Shown here piece after piece: positions 17,913 to 27,028 of a DNA stretch of 64,000 nt (positions are counted from its first letter, which is position 1; each line of letters opens with the position of its first letter). Source of the DNA: Bacteroidales bacterium UBA5382. Lineage in GTDB: Bacteria; Bacteroidota; Bacteroidia; Bacteroidales; Dysgonomonadaceae. The DNA is taken from positions 3,926-67,925 of the forward strand of contig DHOU01000007.1 in NCBI GenBank assembly GCA_002409745.1. The letters run 5' to 3'. The position numbers were made by a program, and so were the translations under genes. The notes beneath the pieces are model-generated. The model saw nothing but the letters and a program-made list of their open reading frames with translations. It was not told where the DNA came from and made no database searches.

Positions 17913-20201
17913 CTATTGAATAGAAAAAGAGATTTCGTTCGTATCATCGGCCGAATGCTGCGCCACCCACAGTTTCAACGCTCCGGCTTCGGCTTTCTTC
18001 TTCCCCTCGATTCCGTAAAACGCCAGGTCTTCGGGCGTCAACTCAAACGTTACCTGCTGCGTTTCGCCCGCCTTCAAGGCAATCTTACGGAAACCTTTCA
18101 ATTCTTTCACCGGACGGGTCACACTCGCCGTCAACTGCCGCGTATAAAGCTGCACGACAATTTCACCGTCGGCCGTTCCGCTATTCCGCACATCGGCGGT
18201 CACCGTCAACTTATCGTCTTTCGTATTCAACACATTCTTATCGGATTTTACATTCCCGATTTCGAATGTCGTATAGCTCAGCCCATATCCGAAGGGGTAA
18301 AGCGGGGTGATGGAGCTGTCGAAATAACGCGAACGGTAGTCGACCGACTCATCTTTTAAATCCACCGGACGCCCGGTGCTTTTTTGATTATAATAGATAG
18401 GAATTTGTCCGACATTACGCGGGAAAGACATCACCAGCCGTCCCGAAGGGTTATAATCGCCGGCAATCACATCGGCGATGCCGTTACCGCCTTGTACGCC
18501 GGGAAACCAGGCCTGAAGGATCGCATCCATCGTTTCATCCTCCCACGACAAATCGAGCGGACGGCCGCTCAGGGTGACCAACACCACCGGCTTGCCGGTT
18601 GTTTTCAACGCCCGCAACAGTTCGATTTGCGCTTCGGGCAGGCGGATATCGGTGCGGACAGCCGCTTCGCCCGACCAATTGAAATCTTCTCCCACAGCGG
18701 CAATCACGACATCCGACCGGCGGGCGGCAGCCACGGCCTGGGCGATTTGTCCGGGGGGCGTTTCCGTAATCGACGAACCGGCTGCGTAAATGAGTTTCAC
18801 CGACGAACCGGCATACTTATCGGTCAATCCTTTCAGGATCGCGATGCTTTTGTTGCGATCGCCCAAACCGGCCCACTCGCCGTTAAGATTGATGGAATCG
18901 TTCATCAGGGGGCCTACCAAAGCGAGGATTTTGCCGCTTTCCTTTTGAATGGGAAGGACATTTCCTTCGTTCTTCAGCAATACGACCGACGAAGCCACCG
19001 CCTCACGGGCGGTTTCCATAAACTCGGGCGTCATCGTATTCGCGCGCGCCCGGTCTTCATTTAAATAACGATACGGGTCGTCGAAAAGGCCGAGCAGGAA
19101 TTTCATTTCCAAAATACTTCGCACGGCATTATCGATGGTACGTTCCGACACACGTCCTTCTTTCACCGATTCGGCAAGGTATTTAATATATGTAGCGCCG
19201 GTCATATCCATGTCGACACCCGCATTCACGGCCAGTTCGGCCGCCTGCTTTTCATCGGCCGCCACTCCGTGCGGAACGAGTTCGTTCACACCGGTATAAT
19301 CACTCACCACAAATCCGTTAAAGCCCCATTCGTTGCGCAGGATATCCGTCATCAACCAACGGCTTCCGGTAGCCGGCACGCCGTTCACATCGTTAAACGA
19401 GGCCATAAACGTACCCACGCCGGCCTCCAATGCCGCCTGGTAAGGGGGGAGATAGACATTGCGCAGCGTGTGCTCCGAAAGCTCCGCCGTATTATAATCG
19501 CGTCCCGATTCGGCCGCGCCGTAAGCCGCAAAGTGCTTGCCGCAAGCCAACAGGGTATTAGCCTCGGCAAGCGATTTCCAGTCGCTTCCGCCTTGGAATC
19601 CCTGCACGCGCGCTTTAGCAATTTGGCTACCCAGGTAGGGATCTTCGCCGGCGCCCTCCATCACACGCCCCCAACGGGCATCTCGGGCGATATCCACCAT
19701 CGGGGCGAAGGTCCAGTTAATACCGTCGGAGGCAGCCTCTACGGCAGCTATTTCCGCCGTCCTGCGCATCATTTCCAGATCCCATGAACACGCTTCCGCC
19801 AACGGGATGGGAAAGATGGTCTTATATCCGTGGATGACATCCTGCCCGAACAAAATGGGGATGCCTAATCGCGTCGAGTCGACGGCTATCTGTTGAAAAG
19901 CCCGTATTCCCTGCACCGATGTGGCATTAAAGATACTGCCGATCAATCCTTTTAAGAGATAGGGTTTGAAATTATCGGGCATGACGGGGCCGGTGATGGA
20001 TTGATTGGCCGAGAACTGCGTCATCTGTCCGAGTTTCTCTTCGAGGGTCATCAGTTTCAAGACCGAATCGACCCGCTGCTCTATCCGTTTATCACCACTG
20101 AAACTCTGCCATTTCCGTTCCCCCGGAGAGGAGGGCGATTGGCACGACGTTATCAGCATCGCTATCACTACACCTATTACTAAAATATTCGTTTTCTTCA
20201 T
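17913..20201 (-). CDS. GH3 beta-glucosidase, BglX-like lipoprotein
   Basis: A 762-residue GH3 enzyme. I place the start at the ATG at 20201 (MKKTNILVIG), because this gives a normal lipoprotein signal ending ITSCQSPSS; an ATG 24 bases upstream would add eight residues. The N-terminal barrel contains GKHFAAYGAAESGRDYN and the nucleophile segment FVVSDYTGVNEL, where the Asp is the expected catalytic nucleophile. The C-terminal sandwich (VIAAVGEDFNWSGEA) and fibronectin-type III-like end follow. It is last in an operon of three GH144 genes. GH144 enzymes cut beta-1,2-glucan, and a characterised Bacteroides GH3 of this type acts on sophorose-type oligosaccharides, so it probably converts beta-1,2-linked oligomers to glucose. 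Confidence 0.9.
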   Translation of the reverse strand: MKKTNILVIGVVIAMLITSCQSPSSPGERKWQSFSGDKRIEQRVDSVLKLMTLEEKLGQMTQFSANQSITGPVMPDNFKPYLLKGLIGSIFNATSVQGIRAFQQIAVDSTRLGIPILFGQDVIHGYKTIFPIPLAEACSWDLEMMRRTAEIAAVEAASDGINWTFAPMVDIARDARWGRVMEGAGEDPYLGSQIAKARVQGFQGGSDWKSLAEANTLLACGKHFAAYGAAESGRDYNTAELSEHTLRNVYLPPYQAALEAGVGTFMASFNDVNGVPATGSRWLMTDILRNEWGFNGFVVSDYTGVNELVPHGVAADEKQAAELAVNAGVDMDMTGATYIKYLAESVKEGRVSERTIDNAVRSILEMKFLLGLFDDPYRYLNEDRARANTMTPEFMETAREAVASSVVLLKNEGNVLPIQKESGKILALVGPLMNDSINLNGEWAGLGDRNKSIAILKGLTDKYAGSSVKLIYAAGSSITETPPGQIAQAVAAARRSDVVIAAVGEDFNWSGEAAVRTDIRLPEAQIELLRALKTTGKPVVLVTLSGRPLDLSWEDETMDAILQAWFPGVQGGNGIADVIAGDYNPSGRLVMSFPRNVGQIPIYYNQKSTGRPVDLKDESVDYRSRYFDSSITPLYPFGYGLSYTTFEIGNVKSDKNVLNTKDDKLTVTADVRNSGTADGEIVVQLYTRQLTASVTRPVKELKGFRKIALKAGETQQVTFELTPEDLAFYGIEGKKKAEAGALKLWVAQHSADDTNEISFSIQ

Positions 20202-20229
20202 CTTAAATTTTAAATCTTGAATCATTGAA

Positions 20230-21603
20230 TCATTGAATCTTAAATCCCAGTTTTTCCAGTCCCTCCTGTATCTCGGGGGCGCCCATAAACAGGTTCCACA
20301 GCAAGCCGGTACGGTAGTTTTCGATCATCGGGGCGATGGTCAACTGGTCGATAGCCAGATACCGTTGCGGAAACCAATCATCCTGAATACTGAATGCATC
20401 GTAAAATCCATATTCGCCCCACAACTGATCGCCCAGGTCATGATAAAAATACTTCAAGGCGCGCATCGACTGCTCGGGAGTGTAAGGGAAGCTCGACAAA
20501 GAAGCTGTCGGGGTAATGACCCCCGCATCGTTTGTGGGCATGTGCGCCGAGTAACCGTTGACCGAATAACTGGCCGTCAGTCCCCAGCACGAATCGCTAT
20601 ATCCTTTATAGCCATGGGGATTCTCCAAGCAATATTCGTAATTAATCAGCGCATGGCTGCGATTGAGTTGCCAATAGTCGGCATACTCATCTTTCAACCC
20701 TTTCGGATTTAAGCCGATAAACGAGTAATGCGCCCAGAAGAGCGGGCCGCCGTATTGTTCCGCCCCGTTATGCTTCAACACCAGCGGATGACCGTAGGTG
20801 ACGACTTCGCTTTTGATGTTTCCGCCCCGGGCCCATCCGTTGTGATAGGCCGATGCAGGAATGGAATGTGTGGGCGATGCGGCCGCCAGAATGTAGGTGA
20901 TAAGGCACTCGTTGTATCCTTCAATCGGGAACTTCATCTCCCATCCGTGGGTCGGACTCCAATGCCAGTACAGCACATCTTGTCCGTCGAGATACCAGGT
21001 CCAGTCCATCTCGCGCCAAAGCGTGTCGATCTTCTTCGCAAGCGATTGCTCCGCATCGTTGCCGTTTTTAAAATATTCCCGGGCGCACAGCAGTCCCTGC
21101 ATCAGGAAAGCGCTTTCCACCAGGTCGCCGCCATCGTCTTTATGACTGAAGGCCTTCGCTTTGCCCGTGGGGCCGTGCATCCAATGCGGCCACACCCCGT
21201 GGAAACGATCGGCTTTGGCCAGATAGTCGGCGATTTTATGTAGCCGCTCCACTCCTTCTTCACGGCCGATAAATCCTCGGTCGATAGCCACGATAAGTCC
21301 CGCGATACCGAAACCGCTGCCGCCGGTGGTGACGACATCCGCATCGTTTTCGGGATACACCCCGTCGACATGAAAGCGTTCGCGGGCTAAACCGGAAGTC
21401 GGTTCCGCGCCGTCCCACATATAATTGAAATGCGCTTTTTGAATATACTCCAGCAACGCATCATCGGATGCGAAAGACGACGGGCGTTCGCCGGCCGGAA
21501 GCGCGGTTTGCTTTGTTTGCTTGTTGGTACAGGCCGTGAATATCGTTCCCGTTATAAGAACGGCAATGAATAACGATGTGAGAATGCGGTTGTTCTTTGT
21601 CAT
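20230..21603 (-). CDS. GH144-family beta-1,2-glucan hydrolase, single-domain lipoprotein
   Basis: A 457-residue lipoprotein (signal ending IFTACTNKQ) consisting of the glucoamylase-like (alpha/alpha)6 domain found in GH144. Conserved stretches shared with its two neighbours are HFNYMWDGAEPTSGLARER, TGGSGFGIAGLIVAIDRGFI, LYWHWSPTHGWEMKFPIEGY, NECLITYILAAASPTHSIP, SYSVNGYSAH and APMIENYRTGLLWNLF. GH144 members act as endo-beta-1,2-glucanases or exo-enzymes releasing sophorose; which applies here is not visible. It starts four bases after the stop of the 725-residue paralogue. This is the shortest of the three and most like the exo-type enzyme described from Parabacteroides distasonis, but that is an inference from family and genus. 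Confidence 0.85.
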   Translation of the reverse strand: MTKNNRILTSLFIAVLITGTIFTACTNKQTKQTALPAGERPSSFASDDALLEYIQKAHFNYMWDGAEPTSGLARERFHVDGVYPENDADVVTTGGSGFGIAGLIVAIDRGFIGREEGVERLHKIADYLAKADRFHGVWPHWMHGPTGKAKAFSHKDDGGDLVESAFLMQGLLCAREYFKNGNDAEQSLAKKIDTLWREMDWTWYLDGQDVLYWHWSPTHGWEMKFPIEGYNECLITYILAAASPTHSIPASAYHNGWARGGNIKSEVVTYGHPLVLKHNGAEQYGGPLFWAHYSFIGLNPKGLKDEYADYWQLNRSHALINYEYCLENPHGYKGYSDSCWGLTASYSVNGYSAHMPTNDAGVITPTASLSSFPYTPEQSMRALKYFYHDLGDQLWGEYGFYDAFSIQDDWFPQRYLAIDQLTIAPMIENYRTGLLWNLFMGAPEIQEGLEKLGFKIQ

Positions 21604-21607
21604 TTTA

Positions 21608-23785
21608 TTATTGGATATGATTGATTTTCTTTATTCCTTTTTGTACATCGGGATGACTCATGAAAAGATCCCAGATAAGCCCGCTTCGATAATTCTCGAT
21701 CATCACCGTAATGGGCGCCTGGTTTAACCCCATAAAGATGGTTGAGCACCAATTGTCCGAAAGATTAAACGCATCGCGGAATCCGTATTCGCCCCACAGG
21801 AAATGGCCGTAGTTGCGATAGTAATTCTTCAGTGCGGACATCGATTCTTCGGGCGTATACGGGAACGACGCGAGTGCGCCGGTAGGAGCAATGGTACCGT
21901 TATCCAATCGTTCTACGGGTTCCTGTGCGCGGTAACCCCACGCATGGTCGCTGGCGGTAAGTCCCCAGCAACCGGGGCCGTAACCGGTGTAGCTGCCGGG
22001 ATTCTCCACACAATAGCGATAGTTAATGCGGGCAATCGTTTGATTATTGTGAAAGTAATTGGTGTACCGGTCGGTAAATCCGTGAGGGTTCAATCCCATA
22101 TAGGAATAATGAGTGAAGAATAACGGTCCGCCGTTCGAAACACCGACATCGAGTTTCAAACCATAATAAGTATTTCCGTTGATGTATTGGGCGCCGTCAT
22201 CGGTTTTGCCCCAGTCGACACGGTAGTCTTGCCCTGTTTTATGGCGATCCGCCCATCCCGTGTAATACATTTCCGGCTCCACGGCGTGGGTCGGCGACAG
22301 GATGGCCAACAGATACGTGATCATCGTTTCGTTCCAACCAATCAACCGGTGGTCGATGACCCATGCTTGGTCGGGCGACCAATGCCAATATAAGAAAGGA
22401 CTGTCGGGATACCGTTTATACCATTTCCATTCGATTCCCTTCCAGAACGTATCGATCTTCCGGCGGATGTTTTTTTCTTTCTCGTTGTTCCCGTCGAAAT
22501 ACTGATGAGCCGCCAGCAATCCCTGTACGAAGAAAGATGTTTCCACCAAATCGCCGCCATTATCTTTATTCCCGAAAAAGGGAACGGTTTTGCCGTCGAT
22601 AAAATGAGCCACGGCGCCGTGATAGGTGTCGGCTTTTTCCAGAAAGGCAGTAATAGCCGTAAATCGCGCCACGGCTTCCTCGCGCGAAATGAATCCTCTT
22701 TCCACCGCCACCAACGTGGCCATAATGCCGAAGCCCGATGCCCCGGTAGCAATCATATCGCTCCGTCCGGGAATATTTTCGCGTGCAAGGCCGCTCACCG
22801 GCTCGGCGCCTTCCCAATAATAGCGGAAGTGCGCTTCCTGCACCATATCCAGCAATTGTTCATCGGTCATCGCATACGTGGTAGCTTCCATCGCTTGCGA
22901 AGCCGGCGATTCGTTCAAGGCATCGTCGACCGCAGTCACTTTATACCATGCTTTGTAACCCGTTTCGCCGACAAAATCGGTAAAGCGGTTCATCCACGGG
23001 CGGCGGATACCGACCGCTTCATACGTCTTCCCGTCCTGTGAACGGTAGATGCGGTAATATTTTATCCGTCCGGACGTTTGAGGCGTCCACGACACATCGA
23101 TATGCCGTTCGTATGCTTTTACGCCTTTCAATAGAGGCGCCTTTAAGGCCGTAGCAGCGGTCTGTGCGGCCGGAAGCAATTCTACGTCGTCTAGATAAAC
23201 GGTATGTTGCTTTCCGTCTTTCGCTCCGGGATAAAACGCCACTGCCGTCAAGGTGTGAATATTCGCATCGTTCAAATCCGCTACTCCGAAATCCTTCAAC
23301 GGAATACGCACCTGATGCCACGTATCCGGACGTTTATCTTTTAGATATTCCGATAGCTTCAACCGGTGCGTATAGGTTTTATCGCGATACCGAATCGACA
23401 CGTGGGGTAAGGCATCCGCGGCCATGGGTTCCGTCAAGAAAAGTTGCAGGGAAAGCACATCCGGCGTGCGGAAGAAATCGTTTCCGCGTAAACGGTGATA
23501 TTGGACCTCACTGTACCAGTCTCCTTCGGCGGAAGATACATAGGTCAGTTCGAGCGCATTTCCGGGACTAAAGGCGCGATCAACCACCGGTAATCGGCGA
23601 CGGGCATTTTTCAGCCATGAAGGCGACGTATAATCAGCTTTCGTATAAAAATAATCGTCTTTCATCGGACTATTATCGAAGAAAATATAATCGTACCGAT
23701 ACTCCGAAGGGCTTTCGCAAAAAGCTCTTGTTACCATCGCAACAAAAAGGACAATGATTAAACTAAGTTTCCGGTTCTGTCGCAT
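21608..23785 (-). CDS. GH144-family hydrolase with N-terminal binding-like and FnIII-like domains
   Basis: A 725-residue secreted enzyme. The start chosen is the ATG at 23785 (MRQNRKLSL), preceded by an AAAGGA ribosome-binding-like site; an ATG 24 bases upstream would lie inside the preceding gene. After a signal peptide (LIIVLFVAMVTRAFC) comes a beta-rich region of about 200 residues that looks like a carbohydrate-binding jelly roll (YLDDVELL). A fibronectin type III-like domain follows (HIDVSWTPQTSGRIKYYRIY, then WYKVTAVDDALNESPAS), then the GH144 catalytic domain (HFRYYWEGAEPVSGLARENI to VMIENYRSGLIWDLF). The extra domains suggest it works on polymer rather than short oligomers. It lacks an obvious lipobox, unlike its neighbours, so it may be periplasmic or secreted. 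Confidence 0.85.
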   Translation of the reverse strand: MRQNRKLSLIIVLFVAMVTRAFCESPSEYRYDYIFFDNSPMKDDYFYTKADYTSPSWLKNARRRLPVVDRAFSPGNALELTYVSSAEGDWYSEVQYHRLRGNDFFRTPDVLSLQLFLTEPMAADALPHVSIRYRDKTYTHRLKLSEYLKDKRPDTWHQVRIPLKDFGVADLNDANIHTLTAVAFYPGAKDGKQHTVYLDDVELLPAAQTAATALKAPLLKGVKAYERHIDVSWTPQTSGRIKYYRIYRSQDGKTYEAVGIRRPWMNRFTDFVGETGYKAWYKVTAVDDALNESPASQAMEATTYAMTDEQLLDMVQEAHFRYYWEGAEPVSGLARENIPGRSDMIATGASGFGIMATLVAVERGFISREEAVARFTAITAFLEKADTYHGAVAHFIDGKTVPFFGNKDNGGDLVETSFFVQGLLAAHQYFDGNNEKEKNIRRKIDTFWKGIEWKWYKRYPDSPFLYWHWSPDQAWVIDHRLIGWNETMITYLLAILSPTHAVEPEMYYTGWADRHKTGQDYRVDWGKTDDGAQYINGNTYYGLKLDVGVSNGGPLFFTHYSYMGLNPHGFTDRYTNYFHNNQTIARINYRYCVENPGSYTGYGPGCWGLTASDHAWGYRAQEPVERLDNGTIAPTGALASFPYTPEESMSALKNYYRNYGHFLWGEYGFRDAFNLSDNWCSTIFMGLNQAPITVMIENYRSGLIWDLFMSHPDVQKGIKKINHIQ

Positions 23786-23792
23786 AATTCCT

Positions 23793-25442
23793 TTAGTTTC
23801 GGGTCTCAAACCCCAGTTTCTTTAATCCTGCCTGTATTTCCGTACTGCGCCCCAGCAAATTCCAAAGCAATCCGGTACGATAGTTTTCGATCATGACGAT
23901 AATCGGCCCCTGGTCGATAGCCAGAAAGTCGGAGGCATACCATTTTTCCGTCAGATTGAAGGCATCGATAAAGCCATATTCTTTCCATAGCTTATCGCCC
24001 AACGTATAATAAAAGAAGCGAAGGGCCGCCATCGATTCTTCCGGCGTGTAGGGCATGGAAGAGAGGGCCGCAGTGGGAGCAATCACCCCTTTGTCGTTCG
24101 ACGGTGAGTGCGCGCTATAGCCGTTGTTGCCGTCGCTGGCCGTCAAACCCCAGCAAACGTCGCTGTAACCCAGATAACCGCCGGGATTGCGCAGGGAATG
24201 TTCATAGTTAATCCGCGCGTGGTTTACATTTTGCTCTCCATAATCGGCATACGCGTCTTTGAGCCCATTGGGATTTAATCCGAGAAACGAATAATGGGCG
24301 AAAAACATCGGGCCGCCGTACGAAGGCCCTAACGGCAGTTTATATCCGTAATACGTCCCGTCGTTGCGCATAGCGCCGTTGCGCGCCCAACCATTATCGT
24401 ACACTTCTTTCGGAATGGAATGCGTAGGAGACGCCGCGGCCAACACGTACGTAATCAGACTTTCGTTCCAGCCCGATATCTTCATGTTCATTTCCCATCC
24501 GTATACGGGACTCCAATGCCAGTAAAGGGTGTTTTGGCCGTTTTGACGAAACCAATTCCATTCCACCGCCTCCCACAATTCGGTAATCAGGCGGCGTAGT
24601 TCGGCTTCATTCGTATCTTCACCGTCAAAATATTCACGCGCCGTCAACAATCCCTGAAAAAGAAAAGAGGTCTCCACCAGATCGGCTCCATCGTCTTTCG
24701 TACTGAAAGGCTTCGTTTCGCCGGTACTGCCGTTAATCCAATGAGCGAAAGCGCCATGGTAAGACGTACACCGCTCTTTCAGAAAACGGGTAATCTTCAA
24801 TACCCTTTCCGCAGCTTCTTGGCGAGACACAAACCGGCGTTCGGCGGCCACAATCATCGCCATGATATCGAATCCCGTCCCTCCTGTGGTGACGACATCG
24901 CCCGACGAACTGCGTTCGCGGGCCATACCGCTTACCGGATGTCCGAAATCCCAAAAGTACCGGAATGTCTGCTTCTGCACCAATGTCAACAGCTCTTCAT
25001 CGGATATGCGGGGATACTTATCTGTGGAATCCAATGCGGTTGATAAAACATACACATTTTCCTCCGAAAGATATTTTCCGGTTACCGATTTCAAACCTTT
25101 ACCGACAATCAACCGGAAGGAAGTATAGGACGCTAACACCTCTGTCGGCTTAATGGTAGCCGATAAACCGTCAACCCTATACGAAAGGTCAACTCTATCA
25201 CCGTTCAGAACCCGTAAACGAATATTGTTCTGTAAAGTACCTTCATCGACTTGTTCCGAAAAAGTAAGTTTCACAGACAGATGAGGATCCACACCGGTAT
25301 AAGAAGAGGCATTATATTCCCCTTCGATTTCAATACCTTCTATTTGAAAGGTGGCGGAAATGGATTCTTCGTCGCTCTTTCCGCAAGACCACAGAAAGCC
25401 GATATACGTCGTGAGGATGAGAATGCATAACGGGTACTTCAT
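23793..25442 (-). CDS. GH144-family hydrolase lipoprotein with N-terminal Ig-like domain
   Basis: A 549-residue lipoprotein (lipobox FLWSCGKSDEE). About 110 residues after the Cys form an Ig-like beta domain (VDPHLSVKLTFSEQVDEGTL), as seen in surface-exposed glycan enzymes, followed by the GH144 domain (FRYFWDFGHPVSGMARERSS to IVMIENYRTGLLWNLLG). It is first of the enzyme genes after susD and is separated from susD by a hairpin. The lipobox followed by acidic residues (SDEES) fits surface export in Bacteroidetes, so this is the likeliest surface endo-enzyme that starts polymer breakdown. Confidence 0.85.
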   Translation of the reverse strand: MKYPLCILILTTYIGFLWSCGKSDEESISATFQIEGIEIEGEYNASSYTGVDPHLSVKLTFSEQVDEGTLQNNIRLRVLNGDRVDLSYRVDGLSATIKPTEVLASYTSFRLIVGKGLKSVTGKYLSEENVYVLSTALDSTDKYPRISDEELLTLVQKQTFRYFWDFGHPVSGMARERSSSGDVVTTGGTGFDIMAMIVAAERRFVSRQEAAERVLKITRFLKERCTSYHGAFAHWINGSTGETKPFSTKDDGADLVETSFLFQGLLTAREYFDGEDTNEAELRRLITELWEAVEWNWFRQNGQNTLYWHWSPVYGWEMNMKISGWNESLITYVLAAASPTHSIPKEVYDNGWARNGAMRNDGTYYGYKLPLGPSYGGPMFFAHYSFLGLNPNGLKDAYADYGEQNVNHARINYEHSLRNPGGYLGYSDVCWGLTASDGNNGYSAHSPSNDKGVIAPTAALSSMPYTPEESMAALRFFYYTLGDKLWKEYGFIDAFNLTEKWYASDFLAIDQGPIIVMIENYRTGLLWNLLGRSTEIQAGLKKLGFETRN

Positions 25443-25453
25443 ACTTTTTCAAT

Positions 25454-25487
25454 CTAAAATAAAAGAGGGAGGTTTACTCCCTCTTTT
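25454..25487 (-). terminator. Intercistronic hairpin between susD and the GH144 genes
   Basis: Perfect minus-strand hairpin AAAAGAGGGAG/CTCCCTCTTTT (25461-25487) followed by ATTTTAG. It may terminate part of the transcription or protect the susC-susD message, giving more transporter than enzyme. Confidence 0.55.
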
Positions 25488-25504
25488 ACTATTTACAATC
25501 TAAA

Positions 25505-26998
25505 TCAATCCATCGGGTCAAGCATCAAATCAGGAAGATCGTCAAGCTGCGAGGATGGTATAGGCCAGTAGGTTTTGGCTTCTGTCCACTTTGGACCAAG
25601 TACGGTAGCGGCTTCTCCTGTACGCACCAAGTCGACATACCGGTTACCCCATTCACCGCAAAGTTCCATACGGCGTTCGTCCAATACATCATTCAGGGTT
25701 ACACCTGTTTTAGTAGGCATTTTCGCCCGTTCGCGGACTAAATTATAGCCGCTATCGCCGTTCTTTCCCAATCGAATTTTAGCTTCGGAATTCATCAGTA
25801 ATACTTCAGCATAGCGCAGGATACGCACGTTGTTGTTTTGACCATAAGTGGTACGGCCCGGTGTGAGTTGATCATACGGAAGATAATCCTTGCCATTCCA
25901 GCAATCGGTCGAAGTCCCCCGTGCGTCGCTTACGACCCAACCTTCGCGGGTAGTGCTTCCCGCTTTCAGGAAAGAAGTTTCGGCACGTACGGTTTCGCCT
26001 CTATTTTCCGCCCATGTCACAAAACGTGATTCATAACCCACAAATCCCCATCCGCCGAATGAAGTTCCGGTTTTGGGATTTGTCAAAGAAAACGGGCCGG
26101 CAAAATTAAACCACTGGTCAACTCCGACGTACTCTCCCGAACCATTGCCGAAGTCTGTAACTTGACATTCAAACAAAGATTCATTACTCAGTTTTCCCGG
26201 AATCTTGAACAAGTCATAGTATTCGGTATACAGAGAGAAATTTCCGTCATTAATGATATCGTCCGTCAATGTTTCAACTTGATCATATTCCCCTTTCAGA
26301 AGATACACTTTGGCCGCTATCATCTCGGCAGTAAATGCACTTACAGCCCCATTGTGTGCCATTTGGTTCGGACGCAAACGAGGCAATTTATCGATGGCAT
26401 AATTCAAGTCTTCCAGCATGTAGTTATATACGGACGCTATTTTAGAACGACGAAAGTCTGTTTGCGTGTTGTCTTTATAGAGTACAATCGGACCGAAATT
26501 GGTCACTAATTGATAGTAAGCCCATGCACGGATAGTACGTACTTCACCGCAATAGCTTTCATAGTTCTCATAGGCATCTGTTCCCTCGGTCAGATAGGCG
26601 GCATAGCCGTCAAGCGATTCCAAAGCCGAGTTTGCCGTACGGATAATTTCATAAAATGTAACCCAAACGTTATTAAGTGCCCAGAACGAATTCGTGTAGT
26701 TGAAGTTGCGTCCGAAATCAACAGCCGCTCCCTGGTCGTCAGTACGTCCGGACCACACATCTCCATCACGAGTAAACATCAGTAGTTTGTTAGCCCAATG
26801 CATCGCGGAAGTACGTAGCTTTGCGTAAACACCAATAACCGGTTGGTACATGTTTTCTGTTTTTGTAAAATCCACACTCTCTTCCGGCACTTTGTTTTCC
26901 GGTTCGATATCGAGGAAATCCGAACAGGCGGTGATGCCTCCCAAGGCCAAAATTGCCGGGAGAATAATATATGCGAATGTTTTCTTTAGAAATTTCAT
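25505..26998 (-). CDS. SusD-like lipoprotein of the beta-1,2-glucan locus
   Basis: A 497-residue SusD-family surface glycan-binding lipoprotein. I use the ATG at 26998 (MKFLKKTF); the codon nine bases upstream is TTG. The lipobox is GITACSDFLD with the usual DFLDIEPENK after it. The helical body and the end PIPSSQLDDLPDLMLDPMD are typical. It pairs with the SusC encoded just upstream and is followed by enzyme genes, so its ligand is probably a beta-1,2-gluco-oligosaccharide. Confidence 0.92.
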   Translation of the reverse strand: MKFLKKTFAYIILPAILALGGITACSDFLDIEPENKVPEESVDFTKTENMYQPVIGVYAKLRTSAMHWANKLLMFTRDGDVWSGRTDDQGAAVDFGRNFNYTNSFWALNNVWVTFYEIIRTANSALESLDGYAAYLTEGTDAYENYESYCGEVRTIRAWAYYQLVTNFGPIVLYKDNTQTDFRRSKIASVYNYMLEDLNYAIDKLPRLRPNQMAHNGAVSAFTAEMIAAKVYLLKGEYDQVETLTDDIINDGNFSLYTEYYDLFKIPGKLSNESLFECQVTDFGNGSGEYVGVDQWFNFAGPFSLTNPKTGTSFGGWGFVGYESRFVTWAENRGETVRAETSFLKAGSTTREGWVVSDARGTSTDCWNGKDYLPYDQLTPGRTTYGQNNNVRILRYAEVLLMNSEAKIRLGKNGDSGYNLVRERAKMPTKTGVTLNDVLDERRMELCGEWGNRYVDLVRTGEAATVLGPKWTEAKTYWPIPSSQLDDLPDLMLDPMD

Positions 26999-27028
26999 TG
27001 CTTTCAATTTTAAATGTTTTTTGATCGT

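Noticed and set aside
17367..18359. Long plus-strand ORF through the minisatellite and antisense to the GH3 gene
   Set aside because: The 21-bp repeat keeps all frames open and the rest is a shadow of the GH3 coding strand; no start signal or family.
20233..23571. Several plus-strand ORFs of 100-180 codons opposite the GH144 genes
   Set aside because: They are antisense shadows of well-supported coding sequences, without start signals.
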